Below are positions 1 through 9,605 of a stretch of 64,000 nucleotides of DNA, piece by piece. The notes under the pieces were generated by a model. The model did not search any database. It saw nothing but the letters and a program-made list of their open reading frames with translations, and was not told where the DNA came from. Location: assembly GCF_036075115.1 (NCBI RefSeq), contig NZ_CP107958.1, positions 3,286,001-3,350,000 on the forward strand. Direction: 5' to 3'. This DNA is from Streptomyces sp. NBC_00377 (GTDB taxonomy: Bacteria; Actinomycetota; Actinomycetes; Streptomycetales; Streptomycetaceae). The position numbers and the translations under genes are program-made. Each line of letters begins with the position of its first letter. The first letter of the stretch is position 1.

Positions 1-843
1 GATGCGCTGGGCCACCGACGTGTCCTGGTACTCGTCGAGGAGGACCACCCGGAACTGCTCGCGCAGGATCGGGCCCACCTCCGGGACCTGGGCGAGCCGG
101 GCTGCCAGGGCGATCTGGTCGCCGAAGTCGAGGAGGTCGCGCTCGCGCTTGGCTGTCCGGTAGCGCAGCACCAGGTCGGCCAGTTCGCGCCGGGCGGCGG
201 CCGTCTCGGGCACCTTGCGCAGGTCCGCGTTGGTGAGCCTGGCGCCCTCCAGGCCGCTGAGCAGTGCGGCGTCCCACGCGCGCAGGTCCTCGGGGCGCAC
301 GAGGTGCTCGGCGAGTTCGGCGTCGAGTGCGAGGAGGTCGCTGATCAGGTCGGCGAAGGACCGGGTGAGCGACGGGTAGGGGCCGGGGGCCTCGCGCAGC
401 ACGCGCGCGGCGAGCTGGTAGCGGGTGGCGTCGGCGAGCAGACGGGACGTGGGCTCCAGGCCGATGCGCAGGCCGTGGTCGGTCAGGAGGCGGCCCGCGA
501 AGGCGTGATAGGTGGAGATCACCGGCTCGCCCGGCGGGTTGTCCGGATCGATGACGTCGGGGTCGGTGACGCCTGCCCTGATCAGTGCCTTGCGGACGCG
601 CTCGGCGAGTTCTCCGGCGGCCTTGTTGGTGAAGGTGAGGCCGAGGACCTGGTCGGGAGCGACCTGGCCGGTGCCGACCAGCCACACCACGCGTGCGGCC
701 ATCACCGTCGTCTTGCCCGACCCGGCTCCGGCCACGATCACCTGCGGGGCGGGCGGCGCGATGATGCAGGCCGTCTGCTCCGGGGTGAAGGGAATCCCGA
801 GGAGCTCCTTGAGCTGCTCGGGATCACTGATACGGGCGGGCAT
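1..843 (-). CDS. adnB: AdnB-like UvrD-family helicase-nuclease subunit (partial, C-terminus outside window)
   Basis: N-terminal 281 residues of a superfamily 1 helicase. The product starts MPARISDPEQ and shows a Q-motif-like segment (FTPEQ), Walker A GAGSGKT, motif Ia GLTFTNKAAGEL and motif II LLDEYQDT, so it is a UvrD/RecB-type 3'-5' motor. It lies 104 bp downstream of another UvrD-RecB fusion on the same strand. In actinobacteria such a pair is AdnA-AdnB, the complex that unwinds and resects broken DNA ends in place of RecBCD or AddAB; the downstream gene is adnB. A C-terminal RecB-like nuclease is expected beyond base 1 but cannot be seen. ATG at 843 fits the family N-terminus. The helicase call is certain; the subunit name rests on gene order. 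Confidence 0.88.
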   Translation of the reverse strand, partial: MPARISDPEQLKELLGIPFTPEQTACIIAPPAPQVIVAGAGSGKTTVMAARVVWLVGTGQVAPDQVLGLTFTNKAAGELAERVRKALIRAGVTDPDVIDPDNPPGEPVISTYHAFAGRLLTDHGLRIGLEPTSRLLADATRYQLAARVLREAPGPYPSLTRSFADLISDLLALDAELAEHLVRPEDLRAWDAALLSGLEGARLTNADLRKVPETAAARRELADLVLRYRTAKRERDLLDFGDQIALAARLAQVPEVGPILREQFRVVLLDEYQDTSVAQRI

Positions 844-947
844 GGGGAGAGGCTAGCGGCGGGCACCGACAGTCGATGACAAATCGCCTGCGAGGATCGA
901 GAGAAGCGCAGGTCAGCGCGTGTGGTGCGGTCCGTCACACGGTTCTG

Positions 948-3900
948 TCACTCGACCACGTGCCGGCCCTCGGGCCGGGCGCTGCACGAGGCGCGGAATG
1001 CGCAGTGGGTGCACTGCTGGCCGGCGGTCGGGGTGAACCGCTCGTCGAGGACCTTGCCGGCCGCCGTGGCGAGCAGCTCACCGACCCACTCCCCCGCGGC
1101 GCCGCCGTCGAGGGCTTCCTGCGCCTGCACCTTGGGCAGGGTCTCGCCGCCGTCCCGCTTGGCGGCGCTCTGGCGCAGCTGGACGAGTTCGGCGCCGCCC
1201 GGTGCGGGCCGTACGCCGTCGAAGGCCTCGTCGACGGCGCCCTCGCGGACGGCCAGCTGGTACACGGCGAGCTGGGGGTGGCGCTCCATCTCGCGGGCGG
1301 TCGGCGCCTGTTTGCCGGTCTTGAAGTCGACGACGTAGGCGCGGCCTTCGGCGTCGGCCTCGACGCGGTCCATCTGGCCGCGGATGCGCACCTCGTACTC
1401 GCCCGCTTCGAGGGTGACGTCGAAGTCGTGCTCGCTGGCGACCGGTGTGCGGCCCGCGCGGTCCATCACGTGCCACTTCAGGAAGCGTTCGAGCGCCACA
1501 CGCGCGTGCGTCTTCTCCTGCGTGGACTTCCACGGCGCGTCGAAGGCCAGCGCGTTCCACACGGAGTCAAGGCGCTCCATGAGGACGTCGAGGTCGGCCG
1601 GGGTGTGCCCGGAGGCCACTTCGTCGGCGAGGACGTGAACGACGTTGCCGAAGCCCTGGGCGACGGTGGCGGGGGCGTCGGCCTTCACCTCGCGGCCCAG
1701 GAACCACTGGAGGGCACAGGTGTTGGCGAGCTGGTCGAGGGCGCTGCCGGAGAGCACGACGGGCTGGTCGCGGTCGCGCAGCGGCACCTTGCTCTCGGTC
1801 GGCTCGAACATGCCCCACCAGCGGTACGGGTGGGCGGACGGCACCAGGGGCCTGCCGTCCTCGTCGGAGAGCGCGGCCAGCCGGGCCAGTCGGCGCGCGG
1901 CGGCCTCCCGGAGGGTCGCGGACGCGCGCGGGTCGACGGTCGTGGCGCGCAGTTCGGCGACCAGCGCGGAGACCGCGAGGGGGCGGCGCGGGCGGCCTGT
2001 GACGTCCTTGGGCTCGACACCGAGTTCGGTGAGGAAGCGGGAGGGCTGGTCGCCGTCGTCGGCGGGCGCCTTCACGGCGGTGACGACGAGACGCGCGCGT
2101 GCACGCGTGGTGGCGACGTAGAACAGGCGGCGTTCCTCGGCGAGGAGCGCCCCCGGGGTGAGCGGCTCGGCGAGTCCGTCGCGGCCGATGCGGTCCGCCT
2201 CCAGGAGTGAGCCCCGGCGGCGCAGGTCCGGCCACAGGCCCTCCTGGACGCCCGCCACGACGACCAGGCTCCATTCCAGGCCCTTGGCGCGGTGGGCGGT
2301 CATCAGGCGTACCGCGTCGGGGCGCACCGCACGCCGGGCGAGGGTGTCGGCTGCGATGTCCTCGGCCTCGATCTCGGCCAGGAAGTTCAGGGCGCCCCGG
2401 CCGCCGGTGCGCTCCTCCGCGCGCGCGGCCGTGGCGAACAGGGCGCACACGGCGTCGAGGTCCCGGTCGGCGTTGCGGCCGGCCGCGCCGCCGCGTCGGG
2501 CGGCCCGCTCCAGCCGTCCGGGCCAGGGTGTCCCGTCCCAGAGGGCCCACAGCGCCTCCTCTGCCGTACCGCCACGCGCGAGGCCCTCCCGGGCCTTCGC
2601 CAGCAGTGCGCCGAGGCGCTGGGCGCCGCGCGCGTACGTCGGATCGTGGGCGACCAGCCGCTCCGGCTCGGCCAGGGCTCGCGTGAGCAGCTCGTCGGAG
2701 GGCGGGGGCAGGGCGTTGCCCGCGGCGCGCTCCTCCTCGCGCAGGGCCCGTCCGAGGCGGCGCAGATCCGCGGCGTCCATGCCGGCGAGGGGGGAGGCGA
2801 GAAGGGTGAGGGCGGTCTCGGTGTCGAGCCAGCAGGGGCCCGGGTCAGCCTCGCTGGCCTCGCTTCCCGCCGGTGACGCGGCGGCCTCGGCCGTCGCCAC
2901 TGCCCGCAGGGCCGTCAGCAGGGGGGCGACGGCCGGTTCATGGCGCAGGGGGAGGTCGTCGCCGTCGATGTCGAGGGGGACGCCTGCGGCGGTGAGGGCG
3001 CGGCGGACCGTCGGGATCGACCGGGAGCCGGCGCGTACCAGTACGGCCATCTCGCTCCAGGGCACGCCGTCCTCGAGGTGGGCGCGGCGCAGGATGTCGG
3101 CGACGTTGTCCAGCTCGGTGCCGGAGGTCGGGTACGTGTAGACCTCGAGGCGGCCGCCGTCGCGTGCCGCGGTCAGTTCGCGGTGGGCGCGGACCTTCTC
3201 GGCCGGGAGGCGGGTCAGCGGCATCCGCCGGGTGAGCAGCCGGGTGGCGGCCAGGAGGCCGGCGCCGGAGCGGCGTGAGGTGCGCAGGACCTCGACGGGG
3301 GCGGGACGGCCGTCGCGGCGGGGAAAGTCGTCGGGGAAGTCGAGGATGCCGTTCACGTCGGCGCCCCGGAAGGTGTAGATCGACTGGTCGGGGTCGCCGA
3401 AGGCGACGAGGGTGCGGCCGCCGCCGGCGAGGGCGTGGAGCAGCCGTACCTGGGACGGGTCGGTGTCCTGGTACTCGTCGACGAAGACGGCGTCGTACTG
3501 CGCGGCGAGCCGTTCGGCCGTCTCGGGGCGGTGGGCGAGGAGGACCGCGCGGTGGACGAGTTCGGCGTAGTCGATCACGCCGTGCAGGTCGAGCACGTCG
3601 AGGTACTCGGCGAGGAAGGCGGCGGCGGCGCGCCAGTCGGGGCGGCCGATGCGGTGCGCGAAGGCGTCCAGGGACGCGGGGTCGAGGCCCAGTTCGCGGC
3701 TGCGGGCGAGCACCGCGCGGACCTCGTCGGCGAAGCCGCGGGTGGTGAGGCAGGCGCGCAGTTCGTCCGGCCAGCGCACATGTGCGAGGCCGAGCCGTTG
3801 CAGGTCGAGCTGGCCGGCGAGCAGCTCGCGGACGGCCACGTCCTGCTCGGGGCCGGAGAGCAGCCGCAGCGGTTCCACGAAGAGGTCGGCGTCCTGGTGG

Positions 3901-4277
3901 GCGCGGACCAGGGCGTAGCAGTACGAGTGGAAGGTGGTCGCCTGGGGCGCGTGGGCGGCGCCCATGCGATGCGCCATCCGGTCCCGCAGCTCCACGGCGG
4001 CCTTGCGGCTGAAGGTGAGCACCAGGATGCGGGCGGGATCGCCGCCGCGGGCGACCCGGGCCGCCACGGACTCGACGAGTGTGGTGGTCTTCCCGGTGCC
4101 CGGTCCCGCGAGGACGAGCAGCGGACCGGCCGCGTGGTCAACCACGGAGCGCTGTGCGGCGTCCAGACCAGGGGGAACCACCCGCGTCGGCGGGGTACGC
4201 ACCAGTCGGTAAGCGCCACGGTTCCCCTGTCGCCCCTGGGGGTGCGACAGGCGCCTGATGGAGGAAGAGGAGCTCAC
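948..4277 (-). CDS. adnA: AdnA-like UvrD helicase fused to a RecB-type PD-(D/E)XK nuclease
   Basis: About 1109 residues. The N-terminal UvrD motor has Walker A GPGTGKT at residues 58-64, LVLTFSRKAA (motif Ia) and VFVDEYQDTDPSQ (motif II). The C-terminal nuclease shows GQMDRVE near 967 and VVDFKTGK near 984. Cys854 and a C-terminal cysteine group near 1087-1097 (QQCTHCAFRASC) match the 4Fe-4S staple of AddB-like nucleases. Known for the family: AdnAB is a heterodimeric DSB-resecting motor-nuclease in mycobacteria, and adnAB has been reported essential in Streptomyces. The GTG at 4277 (VSSSSSIRRL) is chosen because homologues begin there; an in-frame ATG lies at 4319. The Shine-Dalgarno site is weak for either. 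It is followed by adnB after 104 bp, probably co-transcribed. Confidence 0.9.
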   Translation of the reverse strand: MSSSSSIRRLSHPQGRQGNRGAYRLVRTPPTRVVPPGLDAAQRSVVDHAAGPLLVLAGPGTGKTTTLVESVAARVARGGDPARILVLTFSRKAAVELRDRMAHRMGAAHAPQATTFHSYCYALVRAHQDADLFVEPLRLLSGPEQDVAVRELLAGQLDLQRLGLAHVRWPDELRACLTTRGFADEVRAVLARSRELGLDPASLDAFAHRIGRPDWRAAAAFLAEYLDVLDLHGVIDYAELVHRAVLLAHRPETAERLAAQYDAVFVDEYQDTDPSQVRLLHALAGGGRTLVAFGDPDQSIYTFRGADVNGILDFPDDFPRRDGRPAPVEVLRTSRRSGAGLLAATRLLTRRMPLTRLPAEKVRAHRELTAARDGGRLEVYTYPTSGTELDNVADILRRAHLEDGVPWSEMAVLVRAGSRSIPTVRRALTAAGVPLDIDGDDLPLRHEPAVAPLLTALRAVATAEAAASPAGSEASEADPGPCWLDTETALTLLASPLAGMDAADLRRLGRALREEERAAGNALPPPSDELLTRALAEPERLVAHDPTYARGAQRLGALLAKAREGLARGGTAEEALWALWDGTPWPGRLERAARRGGAAGRNADRDLDAVCALFATAARAEERTGGRGALNFLAEIEAEDIAADTLARRAVRPDAVRLMTAHRAKGLEWSLVVVAGVQEGLWPDLRRRGSLLEADRIGRDGLAEPLTPGALLAEERRLFYVATTRARARLVVTAVKAPADDGDQPSRFLTELGVEPKDVTGRPRRPLAVSALVAELRATTVDPRASATLREAAARRLARLAALSDEDGRPLVPSAHPYRWWGMFEPTESKVPLRDRDQPVVLSGSALDQLANTCALQWFLGREVKADAPATVAQGFGNVVHVLADEVASGHTPADLDVLMERLDSVWNALAFDAPWKSTQEKTHARVALERFLKWHVMDRAGRTPVASEHDFDVTLEAGEYEVRIRGQMDRVEADAEGRAYVVDFKTGKQAPTAREMERHPQLAVYQLAVREGAVDEAFDGVRPAPGGAELVQLRQSAAKRDGGETLPKVQAQEALDGGAAGEWVGELLATAAGKVLDERFTPTAGQQCTHCAFRASCSARPEGRHVVE

Positions 4278-4588
4278 GTGGTTCGCCGGTCCTGGTGGGT
4301 GTACTGGTTGACGGAGCACCGCCCGGAAAGAGCGGTGATCACGGGATGAGGGGGACGCGTGCAGCCGACGCTACGCCGAGGAACAGTCCGGAAGGATGGC
4401 TTCTGCTTCATCTCTCCCGGCTCGCACGGCCCTCACGTCCCGCACGTCCCTCACCCCCCTCACGGCCCGCGCGCTACGCGCGTCTCTCGCCCCTCGAACG
4501 TACGCCATCGCGCGGACGTGCCCCCTTTGCGCCGTTTCCCCCGTACGGGCCACAAGCTCCCGCGAACCCCGTCCGATGGCGGAAGCTG
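4278..4588. other. Intergenic region upstream of adnA
   Basis: It lies between the adnA start and the stop of the alkyltransferase-like gene, both on the minus strand, so it should carry the adnA promoter. It holds degenerate C/T-rich short repeats (ctcac/cgcac steps around 4425-4480) and no convincing ORF. I could not place a clear -10/-35 pair or a strong hairpin. Confidence 0.4.
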
Positions 4589-4975
4589 TCAGGTGTGACC
4601 TTCCGCGCGTTCGCCGCCGTCCCACCGCGCTCGCTTCATGTCGAGGCGCGGCAGGTGTCCCCCGGCGGCCCTGCTCGCCTCCTTCAGGGGGGTGCCCTCG
4701 ACCCGGTAGCGGTCCAGCGCCCGCAGCTCGTGCCCCGGGAGCAGCACTCCGTCCGCGCGCACCACACGCCACCACGGGACGGCGCCGCCATAGAGGGCCA
4801 TCACCCGGCCGACCTGCCTCGGGCCGCCTTCGTCCAGCCACTCCGCGACGTCTCCGTACGTCATGACCCGTCCGGGCGGGATCAGCTCCGCGACCTCGAG
4901 GACCCGCTCGGCGTACTCCGGCAGCGCGTCCGTGTACTCCGGGCGGGCGTCGTCCGGCAGGCTCTGCTCGCTCAT
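4589..4975 (-). CDS. Alkyltransferase-like protein (ATL, MGMT family without the reactive cysteine)
   Basis: A 128-residue protein with the MGMT DNA-binding domain: the helix-turn-helix region IPPGRVMTYGDVAEWL (residues 32-47) and VGRVMALYGGAVPWWRVVRADG. In true O6-alkylguanine transferases the active site is PCHRV; here it is PWWRVV at 67-72, so tryptophan replaces the alkyl-accepting cysteine. Known for ATLs: they bind O6-alkylguanine and other bulky lesions, flip the base and recruit nucleotide excision repair without removing the lesion. ATG at 4975 is the only start consistent with the length of about 110-130 aa usual in this family. Upstream of adnA on the same strand, which groups DNA repair functions, though a 311-bp gap argues for separate promoters. 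Confidence 0.88.
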   Translation of the reverse strand: MSEQSLPDDARPEYTDALPEYAERVLEVAELIPPGRVMTYGDVAEWLDEGGPRQVGRVMALYGGAVPWWRVVRADGVLLPGHELRALDRYRVEGTPLKEASRAAGGHLPRLDMKRARWDGGERAEGHT

Positions 4976-5161
4976 CCGCCCCATCCTGCCCCACGGCACC
5001 GACAATGCGACGGGCCCGCGACCCTGTGTGACCCTCGCCCCGGGGCTGCGCTTCAGGCAGACTGTGCGCCCCCGCGTCTGCACCCTGATGCCCCCGTGTG
5101 TCGGTGCGGCATGCCACCATCGTGCGGGCGGTGACCGGTGATACGAGACCAAGAAGAGACG

Positions 5162-7849
5162 ATGAAGCAGCAGGGCGTGCATCCTGAGGGCGCGGAAGGC
5201 ACCTCTGACGCTGCGTCGCGCCCGGACACCGCCGACGAGGCACGGGAAGAAGTGCACATCGACGAGGTCGAGGGCGACGAACCGCTGCTTCCCGCGCGCG
5301 TGCACCGCCCTTCCGACCTCATGCGACTGCTGGTCGGCGTGCTCGCCGTCGTCCTCCTGCTGGGCATCGCCGCCTTCGCCCACGGGACGACCTCGGGCCT
5401 CGAACAGGACATCAACAAGGGCACCGGACAGGCACCCGATCTCCTCATCAAGATCGCGGGTCTGGCGTCGAGCATCGCGATCCTGCTGGTGCCGGTCGCC
5501 TTCGCGATCGAGCGGCTGATCAAGCGGGACGGACTGCGCATCGCCGACGGCGTACTCGCCGCGGTCCTCGCCCACGGTGTGACGCTCGCCACCGACCTGT
5601 GGGTCGCCAAGGCCGCCCCGAACTCCATCCAGGAGGCGCTCACCCAGCCCTCCCCCGGCGACATCCACGCCCTCACCGACCCGGTGCACGGCTACCTGGC
5701 GCCCGTCATCGCCTATATGACGGCCGTCGGCATGTCCCGTCGGCCGCGCTGGCGCTCGGTTCTGTGGATCGTGCTGCTCCTCGACGCGTTCTCGATGCTC
5801 GTCACCGGCTACACGACACCGTTCTCGATCATCCTCACGGTGCTGATCGGCTGGACGGTGGCGTACGGGACGCTGTACGCGGTCGGCTCCCCGAACGTGC
5901 GCCCCACGGGACGGACGCTGATGGCGGGCCTGCGGCACGTCGGCTTCCGCCCGGTGAGCGCGGCCCGTGAGGAGACTCCGGACGCGGCGGAGAGCGACCG
6001 GGGCAGACGCTACTTCGTCACCCTGGAGAACGGCCCACCGCTGGACGTCACGGTGGTCGACCGGGAACAGCAGGCGCAGGGGTTCTTCTACCGCGCGTGG
6101 CGCAATCTGACCCTGCGCGGCTTCGCCACCCGCAGCAGTTTGCAGTCGCTGCGTCAGGCGCTCGAGCAGGAGGCGCTGCTCGCCTACGCGGCCATCGCGG
6201 CCGGCGCCAACGCGCCGAAACTGATCGCGACCTCGGAGCTCGGCCCCGACGCGGTGATACTCGTCTACGAGCACACCGGCGGCCGCACCCTCGACTCACT
6301 GGCCGACGACGAGATCACCGACGATCTGCTGCGCAACACCTGGCACCAGGTGCAGGCGCTCCAGTCGCGGCGCATCGCGCACCGCCGGCTCGCGGGTGAC
6401 GCCATCCTGGTGGATCGTTCCGGCACGGTGATCCTCACCGATCTGCGCGGCGGCGAGATCGCGGCCGGCGACCTGCTGCTGCGTATGGACGTCGCCCAGT
6501 TGGTCACGACGCTCGGCCTGCGGGTGGGCGCCGAGCGTGCGGTGGCCTCCGCGGTGGGCGTGCTGGGACCGGACGCGGTCGCGGACTGTCTGCCGATGCT
6601 CCAGCCCATCGCGCTGACCCGCTCCACGCGCGCGACGCTGCGCCGGCTGGCACGCGAGCGTGCGCAGCGCGAGCGCGAGGCGGTCCTGGACGCCTCCCAG
6701 CAGGCCAAGCAGGCGCGGCTGGAGGCGGCAGGGCACGGCACCGCGCCCGTCGTGCTGGAGAAGCCGGACAAGAAGGCGGTGCGCGCGGAGGCGCGGGCCG
6801 AGAAGCGGGCCATCGACGACGCGCTGGAGGAAGCCCGCGAGGAGGATCTGCTGACGCAGATCCGGCACGAGGTGCTGCTGATCCGGCCCCAGGCGCCGGT
6901 CGAGCCGGCCCGCCTGGAGCGGGTGCGGCCGCGGACCCTGATGAGCTTCATCGCCGGTGCCATCGGCGCCTACTTCCTGCTGACGCAGCTCACCCACATC
7001 GAGTTCGGTCCGCTGGTCGCCCACGCCGAGTGGGGCTGGGTCGCCGCGGCCGTGCTGTTCTCCGCGGTGAGCTACGTGGCAGCGGCGATGAGCCTGCTGG
7101 GTTTCGTGCCGGAGCGGGTGCCGTTCCCGCGGACCGTGGCCGCCCAGGTCGCCGGATCGTTCGTGAAGATCGTGGCGCCCGCCGCGGTCGGCGGGGTCGC
7201 CCTCAACACGCGCTTCCTCCAGCGCGCGGGGGTGCGGCCCGGGCTCGCGGTGGCCAGCGTCGGCGCCTCGCAGCTGTTCGGGCTCGGCTGCCACATCCTG
7301 ATGCTGCTGTCGTTCGGCTATCTGACCGGCACCGAGAAGACCCCGTCACTGTCGCCGTCCCGCACGGTCATCGCGGGCCTGCTCACGGTGGCGGTGCTCG
7401 TGCTCGTGGTGACCTCGGTGCCGTTCCTGCGCAAATTCGTCTCCACGCGCGTGAGGTCGCTGTTCGCCGGCGTCGTGCCGCGCATGCTCGACGTGCTCCA
7501 GCGGCCGCAGAAGCTGGTCACCGGCATCGGCGGCATGCTCCTGCTGACCGCCTGCTTCGTGATGTGCCTGGACGCGTCGATCCGCGCGTTCGGCGACGAG
7601 TCGACCTCCCTCAGCATCGCCAGCGTCGCTGTCGTCTTCCTCGCCGGCAACGCCCTCGGTTCGGCCGCCCCGACACCGGGCGGAGTGGGGGCCGTCGAGG
7701 CCACCCTGACGGTCGGTCTGATCGCGGTGGGACTGCCCAAGGAGGTCGCCGCTCCCGCCGTGCTCCTCTTCCGCCTGCTGACGCTGTGGCTGCCGGTGCT
7801 GCCGGGCTGGCTGGCCTTCAACCACCTCACCCGCAAGGGCGCCCTGTAA
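5162..7849 (+). CDS. Multidomain membrane protein: kinase-like domain plus lysylphosphatidylglycerol synthase TM (UPF0104) domain
   Basis: 895 residues. An N-terminal hydrophobic block (LLVGVLAVVLLLGIAAF, then several further helices to about residue 260) is followed by a soluble segment (about 280-500). This resembles a protein kinase/ABC1 fold: IAHRRLAGDAILVD near 405-418 looks like the catalytic loop, and TDLRGGE near 426 stands where DFG is expected. A basic, coiled-coil-like linker (LARERAQREREAVLDASQQ) follows, then a C-terminal 8-helix region of the YbhN/MprF N-terminal flippase type with the typical PTPGGVGAVEATLT motif. The lipid-modifying GNAT-like half of MprF is absent. ATG 5162 is used. 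Probably an inner-membrane lipid or isoprenoid translocation protein; the substrate is unknown and the kinase-like part may be inactive. Confidence 0.82.
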   Translation: MKQQGVHPEGAEGTSDAASRPDTADEAREEVHIDEVEGDEPLLPARVHRPSDLMRLLVGVLAVVLLLGIAAFAHGTTSGLEQDINKGTGQAPDLLIKIAGLASSIAILLVPVAFAIERLIKRDGLRIADGVLAAVLAHGVTLATDLWVAKAAPNSIQEALTQPSPGDIHALTDPVHGYLAPVIAYMTAVGMSRRPRWRSVLWIVLLLDAFSMLVTGYTTPFSIILTVLIGWTVAYGTLYAVGSPNVRPTGRTLMAGLRHVGFRPVSAAREETPDAAESDRGRRYFVTLENGPPLDVTVVDREQQAQGFFYRAWRNLTLRGFATRSSLQSLRQALEQEALLAYAAIAAGANAPKLIATSELGPDAVILVYEHTGGRTLDSLADDEITDDLLRNTWHQVQALQSRRIAHRRLAGDAILVDRSGTVILTDLRGGEIAAGDLLLRMDVAQLVTTLGLRVGAERAVASAVGVLGPDAVADCLPMLQPIALTRSTRATLRRLARERAQREREAVLDASQQAKQARLEAAGHGTAPVVLEKPDKKAVRAEARAEKRAIDDALEEAREEDLLTQIRHEVLLIRPQAPVEPARLERVRPRTLMSFIAGAIGAYFLLTQLTHIEFGPLVAHAEWGWVAAAVLFSAVSYVAAAMSLLGFVPERVPFPRTVAAQVAGSFVKIVAPAAVGGVALNTRFLQRAGVRPGLAVASVGASQLFGLGCHILMLLSFGYLTGTEKTPSLSPSRTVIAGLLTVAVLVLVVTSVPFLRKFVSTRVRSLFAGVVPRMLDVLQRPQKLVTGIGGMLLLTACFVMCLDASIRAFGDESTSLSIASVAVVFLAGNALGSAAPTPGGVGAVEATLTVGLIAVGLPKEVAAPAVLLFRLLTLWLPVLPGWLAFNHLTRKGAL

Positions 7850-7924
7850 CAGGGCACGGGCGCCCGTACCTCGTACGGCCCGCGGCCCCGCGCGCGTGCC
7901 CCGGCACAACCGCAGGATGGGCTC

Positions 7925-9469
7925 ATGCCGAACCGCTCCCGGCTGCGCGCCGCCGCCGTGACCGCCACCGCCCTTCTGCTGTCCTGCGTGGCGGCGGGCT
8001 GCGGCGACGAGCCACGGGACGAGGACCTGACGGCGCAGCTACTGAGCTGGAAGGACTGCCCTGCCCCGGCCCGGTCGGAGGGCGGGGGCAGCGCCCCGTC
8101 CCCGCTGCCCGACGGCGACCGGTGGCAGTGCGCCACGATGAAGGCACCCCGGGACTGGGCCGACCCCGAGGGCGGCACGATCGGCATCGCGCTGATCCGG
8201 GCCGCCGCGAGCGGCGAAGGGAACGACCGGATCGGCTCGCTGATCTTCAACTTCGGTGGTCCCGGCGGCTCGGGCGTCTCCGCCCTTCCTGCCTTCGGTG
8301 ACGAGTACACGGCCCTGCGCACCCGCTACGACCTGGTCAGCTTCGACCCGCGCGGGGTCGGCCGCAGCGCCGGCGTGCGCTGCGAGAACGACCGGCAGCT
8401 CGACGCGTACTTCCAGCAGGACAGCACTCCCGACGACGCAGCCGAGCGCACCGCGCTGCTGGACCACACCAAGGACTTCAACGCGGCCTGCGAGAAGAAC
8501 TCCGCGAAGATGCTGCCGAACGTGCGGACCACGGACGCGGCCCGCGACATGGACCTGATGCGCCAGGTCCTCGGCGACGACAGGCTGTACTACTTCGGCG
8601 TCTCCTACGGAACCGAACTGGGCGGCGTCTACGCCCACTTGTTCCCCAGGCACGTGGGACGCGCCGTCTTCGACGCGGTCGTCGACCCGACCCAGACGTT
8701 CGAGCAGGGATCGCTCGCGCAGGCCAGGGGCTTCCAGCTCGCGCTCGACAACTTCGCCGAGGACTGCACCTCCCAGAGCCAGGACTGCCCCGTCGGGGAC
8801 ACCGCGCAGGACGTCGAGGACCGCGTCATCCGGCTCCTCGAGAGCCTCGACGGCAAGACGATCCCGGGCATCTTCCCGCGCCGGCTGACCCAGAGCGCCG
8901 CGACCAACGGCATCGTGCAGTCGCTGTACTCGAAGGACTTCTGGGAGTACCTCACCGAGGGCCTGGAACAGGCCTACGCCGGGGACGGCAAGATCCTGAT
9001 GCTGCTCTCCGACCTGATGAACGGCCGTAACGAGAACGGCGAGTACAGCAACATCACGGCCGCCAACGTCTCCATCAACTGCGCCGACGACAGGCCGCGC
9101 TACTCCCTCGCCCAGGTGCAGCGCAAGCTGCCGGAGTTCCGGGCCGCCTCCGGCGTGTTCGGGGACTTCCTGGCCTGGGGCTTGGTCAGTTGCACCGACT
9201 GGCCCGTGCCCGGCGCCGCCGGCCATCCCGATGTGAGCGCCCCCGGGTCGGCGCCGATCCTCGTCGTCGGCAACACCGGCGACCCGGCGACCCCCTACGA
9301 GGGGGCCCGGAAGATGGTGGAGGCGCTGGGCCCCGGGGTCGGTGTCGAGCTGACGTACAAGGGGCAGGGTCACGGCGCCTACGGGAGCAAGAACACGTGC
9401 GTGCAGACGGCGGTGAACGGATATCTGCTCAACGGCAAGCTGCCGGCCGCAGGCGCCGTCTGCTCCTGA
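7925..9469 (+). CDS. Secreted alpha/beta hydrolase lipoprotein, tripeptidyl-aminopeptidase (TAP) family
   Basis: 514 residues. A lipoprotein signal peptide ends in VAAGC with Cys26 as the lipidation site. The alpha/beta hydrolase fold shows the oxyanion loop FNFGGPGGSG (about 109-117), the nucleophile in GVSYGTELGG (Ser227), and a C-terminal TAP-like domain with NTGDPATPYE (Asp) and GQGHGAYG (His). Members of this S33 family (SlpD/SlpE/Tap of Streptomyces) remove tripeptides from N-termini or trim secreted propeptides. It lies 75 bp after the membrane protein gene and is followed by a close paralogue in tandem. ATG 7925 gives a good signal peptide. Confidence 0.9.
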   Translation: MPNRSRLRAAAVTATALLLSCVAAGCGDEPRDEDLTAQLLSWKDCPAPARSEGGGSAPSPLPDGDRWQCATMKAPRDWADPEGGTIGIALIRAAASGEGNDRIGSLIFNFGGPGGSGVSALPAFGDEYTALRTRYDLVSFDPRGVGRSAGVRCENDRQLDAYFQQDSTPDDAAERTALLDHTKDFNAACEKNSAKMLPNVRTTDAARDMDLMRQVLGDDRLYYFGVSYGTELGGVYAHLFPRHVGRAVFDAVVDPTQTFEQGSLAQARGFQLALDNFAEDCTSQSQDCPVGDTAQDVEDRVIRLLESLDGKTIPGIFPRRLTQSAATNGIVQSLYSKDFWEYLTEGLEQAYAGDGKILMLLSDLMNGRNENGEYSNITAANVSINCADDRPRYSLAQVQRKLPEFRAASGVFGDFLAWGLVSCTDWPVPGAAGHPDVSAPGSAPILVVGNTGDPATPYEGARKMVEALGPGVGVELTYKGQGHGAYGSKNTCVQTAVNGYLLNGKLPAAGAVCS

Positions 9470-9605
9470 CAGCGCCACGAATCCCAGAGAAACAGCAGGT
9501 CAAACAGTTATCCACAGGCCCCGACAGGTGCATCGTGCGCCGCCTAGTATGGCCCGACAGCCATTCGCCACCGAGTGCGGACGGCCTGCTGGGGGGAGGG
9601 CGCGC

